Of a stretch of 64,000 bases of DNA, positions 9,020-17,550 are shown piece after piece. The notes under the pieces were generated by a model. That model saw only the letters and a list, made by a program, of their open reading frames with translations, was not told where the DNA came from and searched no databases. The DNA lies in contig NZ_RSEC01000032.1 in NCBI RefSeq assembly GCF_003937945.1, forward strand, positions 248,001 through 312,000. The letters are read 5' to 3'. Each line of letters starts with the position of its first letter. Within the stretch, counting starts at the first letter, position 1. The stretch comes from Amycolatopsis eburnea. Lineage in GTDB: Bacteria > Actinomycetota > Actinomycetes > Mycobacteriales > Pseudonocardiaceae. Both the position numbers and the translations under genes were made by a program.

Positions 9020-10299
9020 CGCGGAACGCGTTCGGCGGGCCAGCGGACTTCCGGGACGTCGCTGGGCCGCGGCACCTTGAGGAAGAGGCTGAAGACGGCC
9101 GGGCGGCGGTTGGACAGCTCCAGCCGCCCGCCGTCGGCCTCGACCAGCGCCCGGGCCAGCGCCAGGCCGACGCCGGTGGAGCCGCCGCCGGAGAAACCGC
9201 GTTCGAAGATGTGCGGGGCGAGTTCGTCGGGGACGCCGGAGCCGGTGTCGCTCACCTCGATCACCACCGTGCCTTCGGCGTCGCCGCGGCGGGCGGCCAG
9301 CGTGACCGTGCCCGAGCCGTGGCGCAGCGCGTTGTCGAGCAGGACCCCGATGACTTCGCGCAGCCGGCCGGGCGTGGCGCGCGCCATCAGCCCGTCGGCC
9401 ACGCGGGTCCGGAGGTTGCGGCCCTCCGCGCGAAGCAGTTCTCGCCACTCCTGCGCCATTTCGGGCAGCTGCGTGGGCAGGTCCACCGGTTCCGCGCCGA
9501 CCTCACGCGCCGCGCGCGCCGCCGCCAGCAGCTCGTCCAGCGCCTCCGCGAGCCGGTCGGCCTGCTCCTGGGCGGCCTTCGACTCGTCGGCCACCTCTTC
9601 GTCCGGGTGCACGGTGAGCGGTTCCAGCCGCAGCTGCAACGCCGTCAGCCGGCTGCGCAGCTGGTGCGAGACGTCGCCGACGAGCTGCCGTTCGCGTTGC
9701 ACGAGCTGGGCGAGCGCGGTGCCGGACGCGTCCAGCGCCTCGGCGACCATGTCGAGCTCGCCGACGCCGTAGCGGCTCGGGTCGGGCCGGAAGTCGCCGC
9801 CGCCGAGCCGGGCCGCGCGCTCGGCGACGTGCCGAAGCGGCTTCGCGAGCCGCCGCGCCGTCGCGATCGCCACCACCGCGCCGGTCCCGATCGACAGCAG
9901 CACCAGCAGGACGACGACGAGCGTCACCGTCGTCTGCCGCTCGTGCATCGGCCCGGCGGGGACGGCGATCTCCACCTTGCCGTCGCGCGCGAGGTCGGCC
10001 GTCTCGGTGACGGTGTCGCTGCCCGGGTCGCTGCCGTAGCGCTTCTCGATCTGCCCGCTGGCCCGCACGGTCAGCAGCCCGTTGGCCGGGACCGCGGCGC
10101 GCACCTGGTCGAGGTCGATCTCCTGGCCGTTGGCGATCTCGGTGTCGAGGATCGCCGCCGCCGCGCGGGCGTTCTCGGCGAGCGTCTCGCGGTAGCTCGA
10201 CTCGATCTGCCAGCTCGCCACGATGCCCAGCGGGATGCCGAGGACCGCCGCGGTGACGGCGACCGCGAGCAGGATGGCCAGCAGGATGCGGCGGCGCAC
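9016..10299 (-). CDS. Sensor histidine kinase (HAMP-HisKA-HATPase)
   Basis: 427 residues with an N-terminal membrane helix, a short extracytoplasmic sensor (about 30-120) and a second helix (about 123-145). A HAMP region follows, then the H-box VGDVSHQLRSRLTALQLRLE and the N, G1 and G2 boxes (VLLDNALRHG, VSDTGSGVP, GGGSTGVGLALARALVEADGG). Partner of the OmpR regulator immediately upstream on the same strand (3-nt gap). The stimulus is not readable. The 3' end overlaps the convergent LuxR gene by 4 nt. Confidence 0.92.
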   Translation of the reverse strand: MRRRILLAILLAVAVTAAVLGIPLGIVASWQIESSYRETLAENARAAAAILDTEIANGQEIDLDQVRAAVPANGLLTVRASGQIEKRYGSDPGSDTVTETADLARDGKVEIAVPAGPMHERQTTVTLVVVLLVLLSIGTGAVVAIATARRLAKPLRHVAERAARLGGGDFRPDPSRYGVGELDMVAEALDASGTALAQLVQRERQLVGDVSHQLRSRLTALQLRLEPLTVHPDEEVADESKAAQEQADRLAEALDELLAAARAAREVGAEPVDLPTQLPEMAQEWRELLRAEGRNLRTRVADGLMARATPGRLREVIGVLLDNALRHGSGTVTLAARRGDAEGTVVIEVSDTGSGVPDELAPHIFERGFSGGGSTGVGLALARALVEADGGRLELSNRRPAVFSLFLKVPRPSDVPEVRWPAERVPR

Positions 10300-10302
10300 G
10301 GC

Positions 10303-10998
10303 TTATTCGGCGTTGAACCGGAAGCCGACGCCGCGGACGGTCGCGATCCGCCGTTCGCCGTCGTGGGCCTTGCTGGTGCGGCCCGCGGCTTCGTCGGCGG
10401 CGATGGCGAGCTTCCGCCGCAGCCAGGACATGTGCATGTCGAGGGTCTTGGACGTCTTCGACTCGAGGTCGTTCCAGACCTCGGCGAGGATCTCGTCGCG
10501 GCTGACGACCTGCCCGGCGCGGCTCATCAGCACGCGCAGCAGCTCGAACTCCTTGTTCGCCAGCTGCACCTCGTGCAGGTCGACGGTGACGAGCCGGGCG
10601 CCGACGTCCATCCGCACCCCGCCCGCTTCGAGCACTTCGGGCACCCGGCGGCGCAGCAGCGCGCGGATCCGGGCCAGCAGCTCGGCGAGCCGGAACGGCT
10701 TCGCGACGTAGTCGTCGGCCCCCGCGTCCAGGCCGACGACGAAGTCGACCTCGTCGGTGCGGGCGGTGAGCATCAGGACGGGCAGCTCGGTGCCGTTGGC
10801 GCGCAGTCTGCGGCACACCTCCAAGCCGTCCATCCCGGGCAGGCCGAGGTCCAGCACGAGCAGGTCGACGCGCTGGGCGGCGGTGGCGTCGAGGACCGAA
10901 GGGCCGTCGGTGACGACGTGGATCTCGTATCCCTCGCGTTCGAGGGCGCGGGAGAGCGGTTCGGCGATGGCCGGATCGTCTTCGGCAAGTAGGACCAT
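10303..10998 (-). CDS. OmpR/PhoB-family response regulator
   Basis: 231 residues from ATG 10998 (GCAGG 5 nt upstream; an in-frame GTG at 11004 is part of that ribosome site). Receiver with LAEDDP, Asp50 (LLVLDLGLPGMDGL) and conserved Lys in DDYVAKPF. The winged-helix DNA-binding domain lies at about 125-231 (LANKEFELLRVLMSRAG, VRGVGFRF). First gene of a two-gene operon with the histidine kinase. Confidence 0.93.
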   Translation of the reverse strand: MVLLAEDDPAIAEPLSRALEREGYEIHVVTDGPSVLDATAAQRVDLLVLDLGLPGMDGLEVCRRLRANGTELPVLMLTARTDEVDFVVGLDAGADDYVAKPFRLAELLARIRALLRRRVPEVLEAGGVRMDVGARLVTVDLHEVQLANKEFELLRVLMSRAGQVVSRDEILAEVWNDLESKTSKTLDMHMSWLRRKLAIAADEAAGRTSKAHDGERRIATVRGVGFRFNAE

Positions 10999-11040
10999 GC
11001 TCACCTGCTCAACTCTACGGCGCGGGGACGTGAAACCATC

Positions 11041-11826
11041 GTGACCGTGCCTGGCTACGGAGATGATCTGGCCCTCGCCACCCGGCTGGCTGACGCCGCC
11101 GACGCGATCACGACGGCGCGGTTCCGCGCCCTGGACCTGGCGGTGTCACGCAAACCCGACCGCACCCCGGTGACCGACGCCGACACCGCGGTCGAGGACG
11201 CGATCCGCGCGCTGCTGGCGGCGGAACGCCCCGCCGACGCGGTGCTCGGCGAGGAGCGCGGCGGCTCCGCGGCGACCGGCCGCGCGTGGGTGCTCGACCC
11301 GATCGACGGGACCAAGAACTTCCTCCGCGGCGTACCCGTCTGGGCGACGCTGATCGCGCTCGTCGAGGACGGCGACCCGGTGGTCGGCCTGATCAGCGCG
11401 CCCCTGCTGGGCCGCCGCTGGTGGGCGGCCACCGGTTCCGGGGCGTTCTCGTCGGATTCCGCGGGGACCCGCCGGCTGTCGGCTTCCGGCGTTTCGTCCC
11501 TTTCGGACGCTTATCTGTCCACAACGGACTTGAACTCGTGGGTCGAGTACCACTCGCGCGAGAAGTACCTCGACCTGGTGAACGCGTGCTGGGAGTCCCG
11601 CGCGTTCGGCGACTTCTGGTCGCACATGCTGGTCGCGGAGGGCGCGCTGGACGTCGCCGCGGAATGCGTCGTGAACCCGTGGGACGTCGCCGCGGCGCAG
11701 GTGATCGTCACCGAGGCGGGCGGGCGGTTCAGCGACCTCGACGGCGTCGGGCGCTACGACAACGGCAGCGCACTGTCGACCAACGGCCTCCTGCACGACG
11801 AGGCCCTGCGCATCCTCAAGCGTTAG
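11041..11826 (+). CDS. hisN: Histidinol-phosphatase of the inositol-monophosphatase fold
   Basis: 261 residues from GTG 11041. Metal-binding motifs of the IMPase superfamily are all present: GEERGG (Glu), WVLDPIDGTKNFLRG (Asp-Pro-Ile-Asp-Gly-Thr) and WDVAAAQVIVTEAGG. The overall sequence fits the actinobacterial HisN type, which dephosphorylates L-histidinol phosphate in histidine biosynthesis. A general inositol monophosphatase is the alternative. It stands alone here, not in a his operon, as is common for hisN. Confidence 0.85.
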   Translation: MTVPGYGDDLALATRLADAADAITTARFRALDLAVSRKPDRTPVTDADTAVEDAIRALLAAERPADAVLGEERGGSAATGRAWVLDPIDGTKNFLRGVPVWATLIALVEDGDPVVGLISAPLLGRRWWAATGSGAFSSDSAGTRRLSASGVSSLSDAYLSTTDLNSWVEYHSREKYLDLVNACWESRAFGDFWSHMLVAEGALDVAAECVVNPWDVAAAQVIVTEAGGRFSDLDGVGRYDNGSALSTNGLLHDEALRILKR

Positions 11827-12083
11827 GAACCCGGGAGCAGGCCGACCGCGCCGCGCGCCACCTGGGCCCAGGCCAGCCGGCCGAAGAGGTAGTGGCACGC
11901 CACCTGTTCACTGGTGAACCGCGCCCAGTCGTAGCGGTTGCCCTGCTCCCGCCAGAACACCTCCCACGCCTCGTCCTCGCCCTGCATCAGGCACCAGGCG
12001 TTGTCGACCTCGGCGCCGAGCGAAACGACCTCCGGCGGTACGCCCAGCACGCCTAGCCAGCGCTGGATCGACTGGGTGTTCAT
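11823..12083 (-). CDS. Small protein coupled to the TNT toxin, candidate immunity protein
   Basis: 86 residues, acidic and tryptophan-rich (DEAWEVFWREQGNRYDWARFT), with no recognised domain. Its ATG overlaps the stop codon of the TNT-domain gene by one base (TGATG), so the two are translationally coupled. TNT toxins of mycobacteria require an immunity partner encoded directly downstream; position and size make this protein the obvious candidate, but there is no clear similarity to the mycobacterial immunity factor. It overlaps the hisN stop by 4 nt, convergently. Confidence 0.65.
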   Translation of the reverse strand: MNTQSIQRWLGVLGVPPEVVSLGAEVDNAWCLMQGEDEAWEVFWREQGNRYDWARFTSEQVACHYLFGRLAWAQVARGAVGLLPGS

Positions 12084-12994
12084 CAATCGTCTTCCCCCTT
12101 GGCCTCGGCGAGGTAGCCGAGGGTCACGAGCTCGTCCGCGGCCAGCAGCGCACGGTACCGGGTACCCCCGCCGACCTGTCCGAACCAGTTCGCCGTCTCC
12201 GCCCGCCACATCGGCACCGCGCGCACGACGACGTACCGGCGGTACTCGGCGTCCAGCATCCCCGGCGGCAGCGAGCGTTCCGCGAACGGCGTGCCGTCGG
12301 CGAAGAACACGCGCCCGTACGCCGGTCCGAAGCGGTCGAGGACGGTGTTCATCGGGACCATCACCGGCTCGCCGTGGTCGACGCCGCCCTCCGGGTAGTC
12401 CTCGCCCGGCGGCCACGCGTATTCGGGCCCGAGTTCGCTGTGCCCGACGACGAACCGGCGGATCCACACCGCCTGCGTCGCGTGGGCGTACGGCACATAC
12501 CCCTCGGTCAGGTGCCGCGGCACCGGCCGCGACGGCGCGGTCGGTGACCGGCGGAAGCCCGCCGTGACGTTGGTGAGCGCCTGGTCGTCGAAGATCAGCC
12601 GGGCGTCCGGGTGGTCGTTCGGGCCGAAGCCGTCCGGGTCGTCGGGCAGGGGCAGCTGCCGCGCCGGCCGGTCCATGGCGACCGGCAGGTGCCCGATCGG
12701 GAACATGTGCACCAGGAACAGCGCGACAACGCTTTCCCGCTCGGTGCGCGGCGAGCCCAGCGGCGGCAACGGCGCGGGCGCGATCGGCGCCGGCGAAACC
12801 GGGGGCGGCGGGGCCGCGGGCATCGGCGGGGCCGGCGGCAGCGGGAACGGCGGCAGCAGCGGCGACACGGCGTGCGGCCACGCGGCCGGGCTGCCCGAAG
12901 GCGGCGTCGGGGCGTCCTCGTCCCCGCCGGGCAGTCGCACCGGCCCCGTGTCGAGGTCGTCCTCGCCCGCCTCGGAAGGCTCCGTCACCCACAT
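12083..12994 (-). CDS. TNT-domain protein, putative NAD+ glycohydrolase toxin
   Basis: About 303 residues. The N-terminal 90 residues are acidic, then Pro/Ala-rich and disordered; the middle is unrecognised. The C-terminal 110 residues match the tuberculosis necrotizing toxin fold: LDRFGPAYGRVFFADGTPFA, ERSLPPGML and WFGQVGGGTRY. The latter contains the Gln needed for NAD+ hydrolysis in the mycobacterial toxin, and the two Arg of RFG and ERSLP also align. No signal peptide is visible, so export may use a type VII-like route or the protein may act inside the cell. A second in-frame start (GTG, residue 3) is possible. Confidence 0.8.
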   Translation of the reverse strand: MWVTEPSEAGEDDLDTGPVRLPGGDEDAPTPPSGSPAAWPHAVSPLLPPFPLPPAPPMPAAPPPPVSPAPIAPAPLPPLGSPRTERESVVALFLVHMFPIGHLPVAMDRPARQLPLPDDPDGFGPNDHPDARLIFDDQALTNVTAGFRRSPTAPSRPVPRHLTEGYVPYAHATQAVWIRRFVVGHSELGPEYAWPPGEDYPEGGVDHGEPVMVPMNTVLDRFGPAYGRVFFADGTPFAERSLPPGMLDAEYRRYVVVRAVPMWRAETANWFGQVGGGTRYRALLAADELVTLGYLAEAKGEDD

Positions 12995-13025
12995 CCTCCG
13001 GCTCGGTCGTGCACCGTGGTCCGCG

Positions 13026-13955
13026 TCAGCTCAGCGCGTTGACCACGCGGGACGGGCTCGGGCGGCCGAGCTGTCCCGCCATCCAGGAACTGGCCGCCAC
13101 CAGCACGTCGAGGTCGACCCCGGTTTCGACCCCGAGGCCGTCGAGCAGCCACACGAGGTCTTCGGTGGCCAGGTTCCCGGTCGCCGACTCGGCGTACGGG
13201 CAGCCGCCCAGCCCGCCCGCCGAAGAGTCCACAGTCGACACTCCACATCGGAGCGCCGCCAGCGTGTTCGCGAGAGCCTGACCGTAGGTGTCGTGGAAGT
13301 GCACGGCCAAAGTACCGACATCGCCGAACAGCCCGATGAGGTTTTCGACCTGACCGGCGGTCGCGACGCCGATCGTGTCGCCCAGCGACAGCTGCGAGCA
13401 CCCCATGTCCAGCAGGCGGCGCCCGGCGTCGGCGACCTGCTTCGCCGGCACGACGCCCTCCCACGGGTCGCCGAAGCACATCGAGAGGTACCCGCGCACG
13501 TCCACGCCGGCTGCCCTGGCCCGCGTGACGACCGGCTCGAACATCGCGAACTGCTCGTCCAGCGAGGAGTTCAGGTTCTTGCGCGCGAACGTCTCCGTCG
13601 CGCTGGCGAAGATGGCGATGTGCTCGACACCGGCGTCCAGGGCCCGGTTGAGGCCCTTTTCGTTCGGCACCAGCACCGGGTACCGGACGCCTTCGCGGCG
13701 GTCGAGCCCGGCCAGCAGCTGCTCGGCGTCGGCGAGCTGCGGCACCCACTTGGGGTGCACGAAGCTGGTCGCCTCCAGCGTGGTCAGCCCGGCACCGGCG
13801 AGCCGGTCGAGGAACTCCAGCTTGACCTCGACCGGGACGATCGCCTTCTCGTTCTGCAGGCCGTCCCGCGGGCCGACTTCCCAGATCGTGACCCGCTCCG
13901 GCAGCTCGCCCGCCGCGGGCGACCGCTCCGGCAGGCCCAGTTCGCGCGTGCCCAT
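13026..13955 (-). CDS. mvaB: Hydroxymethylglutaryl-CoA lyase
   Basis: 309 residues from ATG 13955. The TIM-barrel signatures VTIWEVGPRDGLQNE, the metal-binding HFHDTYGQALAN and the active-site cysteine loop GLGGCPYAESATGN are intact. The enzyme splits HMG-CoA into acetyl-CoA and acetoacetate, in leucine catabolism or a related pathway. The start overlaps the stop of the PH-domain gene by one base, implying coupling; the TNT gene starts 31 nt further on. Confidence 0.93.
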   Translation of the reverse strand: MGTRELGLPERSPAAGELPERVTIWEVGPRDGLQNEKAIVPVEVKLEFLDRLAGAGLTTLEATSFVHPKWVPQLADAEQLLAGLDRREGVRYPVLVPNEKGLNRALDAGVEHIAIFASATETFARKNLNSSLDEQFAMFEPVVTRARAAGVDVRGYLSMCFGDPWEGVVPAKQVADAGRRLLDMGCSQLSLGDTIGVATAGQVENLIGLFGDVGTLAVHFHDTYGQALANTLAALRCGVSTVDSSAGGLGGCPYAESATGNLATEDLVWLLDGLGVETGVDLDVLVAASSWMAGQLGRPSPSRVVNALS

Positions 13956-14551
13956 CAGCGGCGTCGCTCGCCGCGCGGCGGGTGCCCGCCACCCTGGGGC
14001 GGCAGCGGCGTGGTCTGCTGCTGGGTGCCCGGGCGGTAGTCGTCGTACGGGTTGTCGTTGACCTCGCGGTAGATCACCGTGTGCACCTTCTCCACGTGCG
14101 GGATGTCCTCGAACCGCAGCGGCTCGTCCGACGCGGACTCGATGATCAGCGTGCCGCAGCCGAACACCCGGTCCAGCAGGCCGTGCTCGAACTGGACGCT
14201 GTTGATGCGGCCCATCGGGATGTCGATGCCGGTGCGCTTGAGCACGCCCTCGCGGGCGATGAGGCGGTCGGTCGTCACGATGAAGTGGGTGGTCCGCCAG
14301 CGCACCAGCGGGGCCAGGAACAGCCACACGATCAGCACGAGCGCGACGACCGCGATGGCGATCAGCCCGACGGTGTTCCACGGCGAGCCGGCGTCCTTCG
14401 CGAGGATCGCGAGCCAGATGCCCGCGCCCAGGGTGACCAGGAACGCGAGCGTCGGGAAGATCAGCATCTTGAAGTGCGGGTGACTGTGCACCACGACGTG
14501 CTCTTGCTCGCTGAGCAAATCGTCCGGATAAGCCACGGCGGACGCTCCCAA
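13955..14551 (-). CDS. PH-domain (bPH2) membrane protein
   Basis: 198 residues with two adjacent membrane helices (about 28-80) followed by a bacterial PH-like domain (THFIVTTDRLIAREGVLKRTGIDIPMGRINSV split around residues 90-150). The tail is Pro/Gly/Arg-rich. The homologue next to birA in mycobacteria has the same layout. Function unknown in the family. Lies between birA and mvaB on the same strand. Confidence 0.85.
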   Translation of the reverse strand: MGASAVAYPDDLLSEQEHVVVHSHPHFKMLIFPTLAFLVTLGAGIWLAILAKDAGSPWNTVGLIAIAVVALVLIVWLFLAPLVRWRTTHFIVTTDRLIAREGVLKRTGIDIPMGRINSVQFEHGLLDRVFGCGTLIIESASDEPLRFEDIPHVEKVHTVIYREVNDNPYDDYRPGTQQQTTPLPPQGGGHPPRGERRR

Positions 14552-14621
14552 GGTCGGTGCGGCGGTGTCGCTTCACCGTACCGGCGAGACGCTCGGCCGG
14601 TGAGTGCAACGCCCCGAGAAA

Positions 14622-15419
14622 TCAGGCCGGGCGGACGTGCACCACGTCACCCGCGAACACGGTGTGCCGCTGCCCGCCCGCCATGTCGACCTGCAGCTGC
14701 CCGGCGGCGTCGATGTCGGCCGCGCGCCCGGTCAGCGACGTCCCGTCCGGCAGCTGGACCTCGACGTCCTGCCCGAGGGTCGTGCAGTGGGCGCGGTAGT
14801 CGCCGAGGAGCCCGGCTTCGGTGAGGTCGCCGCCGGCCAGCCGCCAGCGCTGTTCGAGGTCGGCGAGCTCGGTGAGCAGCGCGACGGCGACGTCGGTGCG
14901 GTCGGTGGTGGTGGCGCCCTGCTCGGCGAGCGAGGTCGCGGGCAGGCCGCCGGGCCCCGGCGTGACGTCGCCGAGCGGGAGGACGTTGAGGCCGATGCCG
15001 AGCACGATCGACGGCTCGGCGCCGGCGACGGCTTCGGCGAGGATCCCGGCGCACTTGGCGCCGCCGACGAGGACGTCGTTCGGCCACTTCAGCCCGGCGT
15101 CGACCCCGACGGAGGCGGCGGCCGCGCGGACGGCGAGCCCGGCGACGACGGAGAGCGAGCCGAGGGCGGCGAACGGCACGCCGGGCCGGAGGGCGACGCT
15201 CAGGTACAGCCCGGCGCCCTTCGGCGAACTCCACGGGCGAGCCCGGCGGCCGACGCCCGCGGTCTGCTCTTCGGCGAGCAGGACGGTCCGGTCGGTAGCG
15301 CCTTCTTCGAGGGCTTTCCGCAGGTCAGCGTTGGTGGAGCCGGTGCGCTCGACGACGTCGATCTTCGCGTACCGATCCTGCAGCGCGCCCCGCAACCGGA
15401 CGACGTCGATCTCAGCCAT
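14622..15419 (-). CDS. birA: Biotin-acetyl-CoA-carboxylase ligase
   Basis: 265 residues without the N-terminal repressor HTH of E. coli BirA, as usual in actinobacteria. Recognisable parts are VERTGSTNADLRKA, the biotin-binding TAGVGRRARPWSSPKG, and KWPNDVLVGGAKCAGIL. It biotinylates the alpha subunit of acyl-CoA carboxylases, whose beta and epsilon subunits lie 22 kb away in this window. In mycobacteria birA and accD are adjacent and divergent. Confidence 0.95.
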   Translation of the reverse strand: MAEIDVVRLRGALQDRYAKIDVVERTGSTNADLRKALEEGATDRTVLLAEEQTAGVGRRARPWSSPKGAGLYLSVALRPGVPFAALGSLSVVAGLAVRAAAASVGVDAGLKWPNDVLVGGAKCAGILAEAVAGAEPSIVLGIGLNVLPLGDVTPGPGGLPATSLAEQGATTTDRTDVAVALLTELADLEQRWRLAGGDLTEAGLLGDYRAHCTTLGQDVEVQLPDGTSLTGRAADIDAAGQLQVDMAGGQRHTVFAGDVVHVRPA

Positions 15420-15469
15420 GTGCCCACCATATGGGAGTCCCCCTAACGTGCAAGCTACTCAGTCGTTCA

Positions 15470-15491
15470 CTTAGAGGTGCGCTCTTCTAAG
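15470..15491. promoter_or_regulatory. 22-bp dyad between birA and the NlpC/P60 gene
   Basis: CTTAGAGG-N6-CTTCTAAG, arms of 8 bp with one mismatch, spanning a possible GTG at 15477. Its location just upstream of GTG 15501 suggests an operator or 5'-leader hairpin and argues against 15477 being the start. Confidence 0.35.
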
Positions 15492-15500
15492 TTGGACCCC

Positions 15501-16523
15501 GTGACGACGAAGCCGAGTTCCTGGGCCCGTGGGGCGGCCCTGCGCGGCCTGGTCGCCCTGCCGCTCGTCGCGGGGCTGGCGACGGCGGGCTGGCTGCTGG
15601 CCGACCGCTCGCCGGAACCCGCGCCCGCCCCGCTGCCCGTGGCCCGTGACGTGGCTTCGGGCCCGTCGGTCCTCGAGGTCAGCGCGCCCGTGAAGGCGCA
15701 GGAGCCCGGCCAGGGCGCGTCCGGCCAGGGCGGTAAGAGCCCGCTGCAGCAGTGGGCCGAGCAACTGGCCGGCCCCCTCGACATCCCCGCGAACGCCCTG
15801 ATCGGCTACGCCAACGGCGAGCTGGCGCTGCGGAAGGAAGACCCGTCCTGCCACCTCTCGTGGGTCACCCTCGCGGGGGTGGGCTCGGCGGCGTCCGACC
15901 ACGGCCGCGGCGGCGGCAACCCGCTCGGGTTGTCCGCGGCGCAAGCGAAGAAGTACGGCGACGACGCGGCGACCGCGGCCGGGCGGGCGCTCTGCGCGGG
16001 CGGCACGGACCTCGGTGCCGGCACCGGCTGGTGGAAGGCGATCGCGGCCTACCACCCGGGCAGTGACTCCGAGCTGTTCCGCCAGCGGGTCCTCGGCATG
16101 GCCCAGCTGTACGCGACGCTGTCGCTGGACCCGGCGTCGGCGAGTTCCCCGCGGGTCAAGGCGACCCGCTTCGCGCTCGGCCAGCTGGGCCTCCCCTACG
16201 TCTGGGGCGGCAACGGCCCGGACGCGGGCGCGGCGGGCTTCGACTGCTCCGGCCTGACGAAGGCGTCCTACGACAGCGCGGGCGTGGCCCTGCCGCGGAC
16301 GGCCGACAGCCAGTTCCGCGCGCTCCCGCCGGTGCCGGCCTCGGAAGAGCCCCGCCTCGGCGACCTCGTGTTCTACGGCAGCCCGGCGACGCGCATCCAC
16401 CACGTGGGCCTGTACCTGGGCAACGGCCTGATGATCAACGCGCCGACCGAGGGCCAGGCCATCCAGATCCACACGTACCACTCGAAGGGCGACGACTACG
16501 CGGGCGCCGGCCGCCCCGCCTGA
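15501..16523 (+). CDS. Exported NlpC/P60 peptidoglycan endopeptidase
   Basis: About 340 residues from GTG 15501, giving an Arg-containing N-terminus and a hydrophobic signal segment (ALRGLVALPLVAGLATAGWLLA). The middle (about 85-205) resembles a lytic-transglycosylase-like helical region. The C-terminal NlpC/P60 domain has the catalytic Cys in GFDCSGLTKASYDSAG and His in IHHVGLYLGNG. It probably cleaves stem peptides during wall turnover. GTG 15477 in the same frame is an alternative start. The 3' end overlaps the convergent aldo/keto reductase by 28 nt. Confidence 0.9.
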   Translation: MTTKPSSWARGAALRGLVALPLVAGLATAGWLLADRSPEPAPAPLPVARDVASGPSVLEVSAPVKAQEPGQGASGQGGKSPLQQWAEQLAGPLDIPANALIGYANGELALRKEDPSCHLSWVTLAGVGSAASDHGRGGGNPLGLSAAQAKKYGDDAATAAGRALCAGGTDLGAGTGWWKAIAAYHPGSDSELFRQRVLGMAQLYATLSLDPASASSPRVKATRFALGQLGLPYVWGGNGPDAGAAGFDCSGLTKASYDSAGVALPRTADSQFRALPPVPASEEPRLGDLVFYGSPATRIHHVGLYLGNGLMINAPTEGQAIQIHTYHSKGDDYAGAGRPA

Positions 16524-17512
16524 GGTCCGCCGACCTCGGCGGTGTGCACGGGGAGGTAGCGCTCGCCCGTCACCTGGTCGCCCAGCGGGTCCAGCGCGGC
16601 CAGCGCCTCGGCGTCCAGGGTGAGCTCCAGCGCGGCCGCGTTCTGCGCCAGCCGGGCCGGGCTGCGGGTGCCCGGAATGGCCGCCACCGCGACGCCGAGC
16701 CGTTCGGCCTGGGCGTACACCCAGGCCAGCGCCACCTGGGCCGGGGTGGCACCCAGCCGCTCGGCCACCTCGCGCACGGTCCGCGCGATCTTCTCGTTGG
16801 CCTCGCCCGCCTCGCCCGCGAAGCGCGGGTTGGTGCGCCGGAAGTCCTTCTCGCCCAGTGCGGCGCGGTCCAGGGTGCCGGTCAGGAACCCCCGCCCCAG
16901 CGGCGCGTACGGCACCAACCCGACCCCCAGCTCGGCCAGCACCGGCGTGACCGCCTCGACGTCGCGGGTCCACAGCGAGTACTCGCTCTGCACCGCGGCG
17001 ATCGGGTGCACCGCGTGCGCCCGGCGCAGCAGCTCGCCGTCGACCTCGGAGAGGCCGAGGTGGCGGACCTTGCCCGCCTGGACCAGCTCGGCCATCGCCC
17101 CGACGGTCTCCTCGATCTCGACGTCCTGGGGCGGGCGGTGGGCGTAGTACAGGTCGATCACGTCGACGCCCAGCCGCAGCAGCGAGGCGTCGCAGGCGCG
17201 CAGCACGTAGTCCCGGGCCCCGCGGATGCGGCGGGCCCGGTCGCCGGCGCTGCGGTCGATGCCGAACTTGGTGGCCAGCTGCACCCGGTCACGGCGGCCG
17301 TGGACGGCCCGGCCCACCAGCACCTCGTTGTGCCCGGTGCCGTAGGCGTCGGCGGTGTCCAGGAAGGTGACGCCCAGCTCCAGGGCCCGGTCGATGGTGG
17401 CGAGGCCGCCGTCCCAGTCGGCGGCGCCGTAGCTTTCGCTCATGCCCATGCACCCCAGTCCCATCGCGCTGACGGTGAGACCGGGCGAGCCGAGCGTGGT
17501 TCGGGTGATCAT
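16496..17512 (-). CDS. Aldo/keto reductase
   Basis: 338 residues, (beta/alpha)8 barrel. Contains GLGCMGMSESYG, FLDTADAYGTGHNE with the catalytic Asp/Tyr, Lys in LATKFG, and LYYAHRPPQDVEIEET, typical of the AKR13-like group with NADPH use. It is driven from an apparently MerR-type promoter that ends almost at the start codon (see that entry). Physiological substrate unknown; such enzymes often respond to reactive aldehydes or quinones. Confidence 0.93.
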   Translation of the reverse strand: MITRTTLGSPGLTVSAMGLGCMGMSESYGAADWDGGLATIDRALELGVTFLDTADAYGTGHNEVLVGRAVHGRRDRVQLATKFGIDRSAGDRARRIRGARDYVLRACDASLLRLGVDVIDLYYAHRPPQDVEIEETVGAMAELVQAGKVRHLGLSEVDGELLRRAHAVHPIAAVQSEYSLWTRDVEAVTPVLAELGVGLVPYAPLGRGFLTGTLDRAALGEKDFRRTNPRFAGEAGEANEKIARTVREVAERLGATPAQVALAWVYAQAERLGVAVAAIPGTRSPARLAQNAAALELTLDAEALAALDPLGDQVTGERYLPVHTAEVGGPQAGRPAPA

Positions 17513-17519
17513 GCCTCCG

Positions 17520-17550
17520 ACGCTAGGGCTTGGAGCGCGCTCCAGGTCAA
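17520..17550 (-). promoter_or_regulatory. MerR-type promoter/operator of the aldo/keto reductase gene
   Basis: On the minus strand: -35 TTGACC (17545-17550), 19-bp spacer, -10 TAGCGT (17520-17525). A perfect 14-bp palindrome TGGAGCGCGCTCCA (17531-17544) sits in the spacer. The over-long spacer with a central dyad is the hallmark of MerR-family activation. The -10 element lies only 7 bp before the ATG, implying an almost leaderless mRNA. The -35 overlaps the stop codon of the neighbouring response regulator. No merR gene is in the window. Confidence 0.7.
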
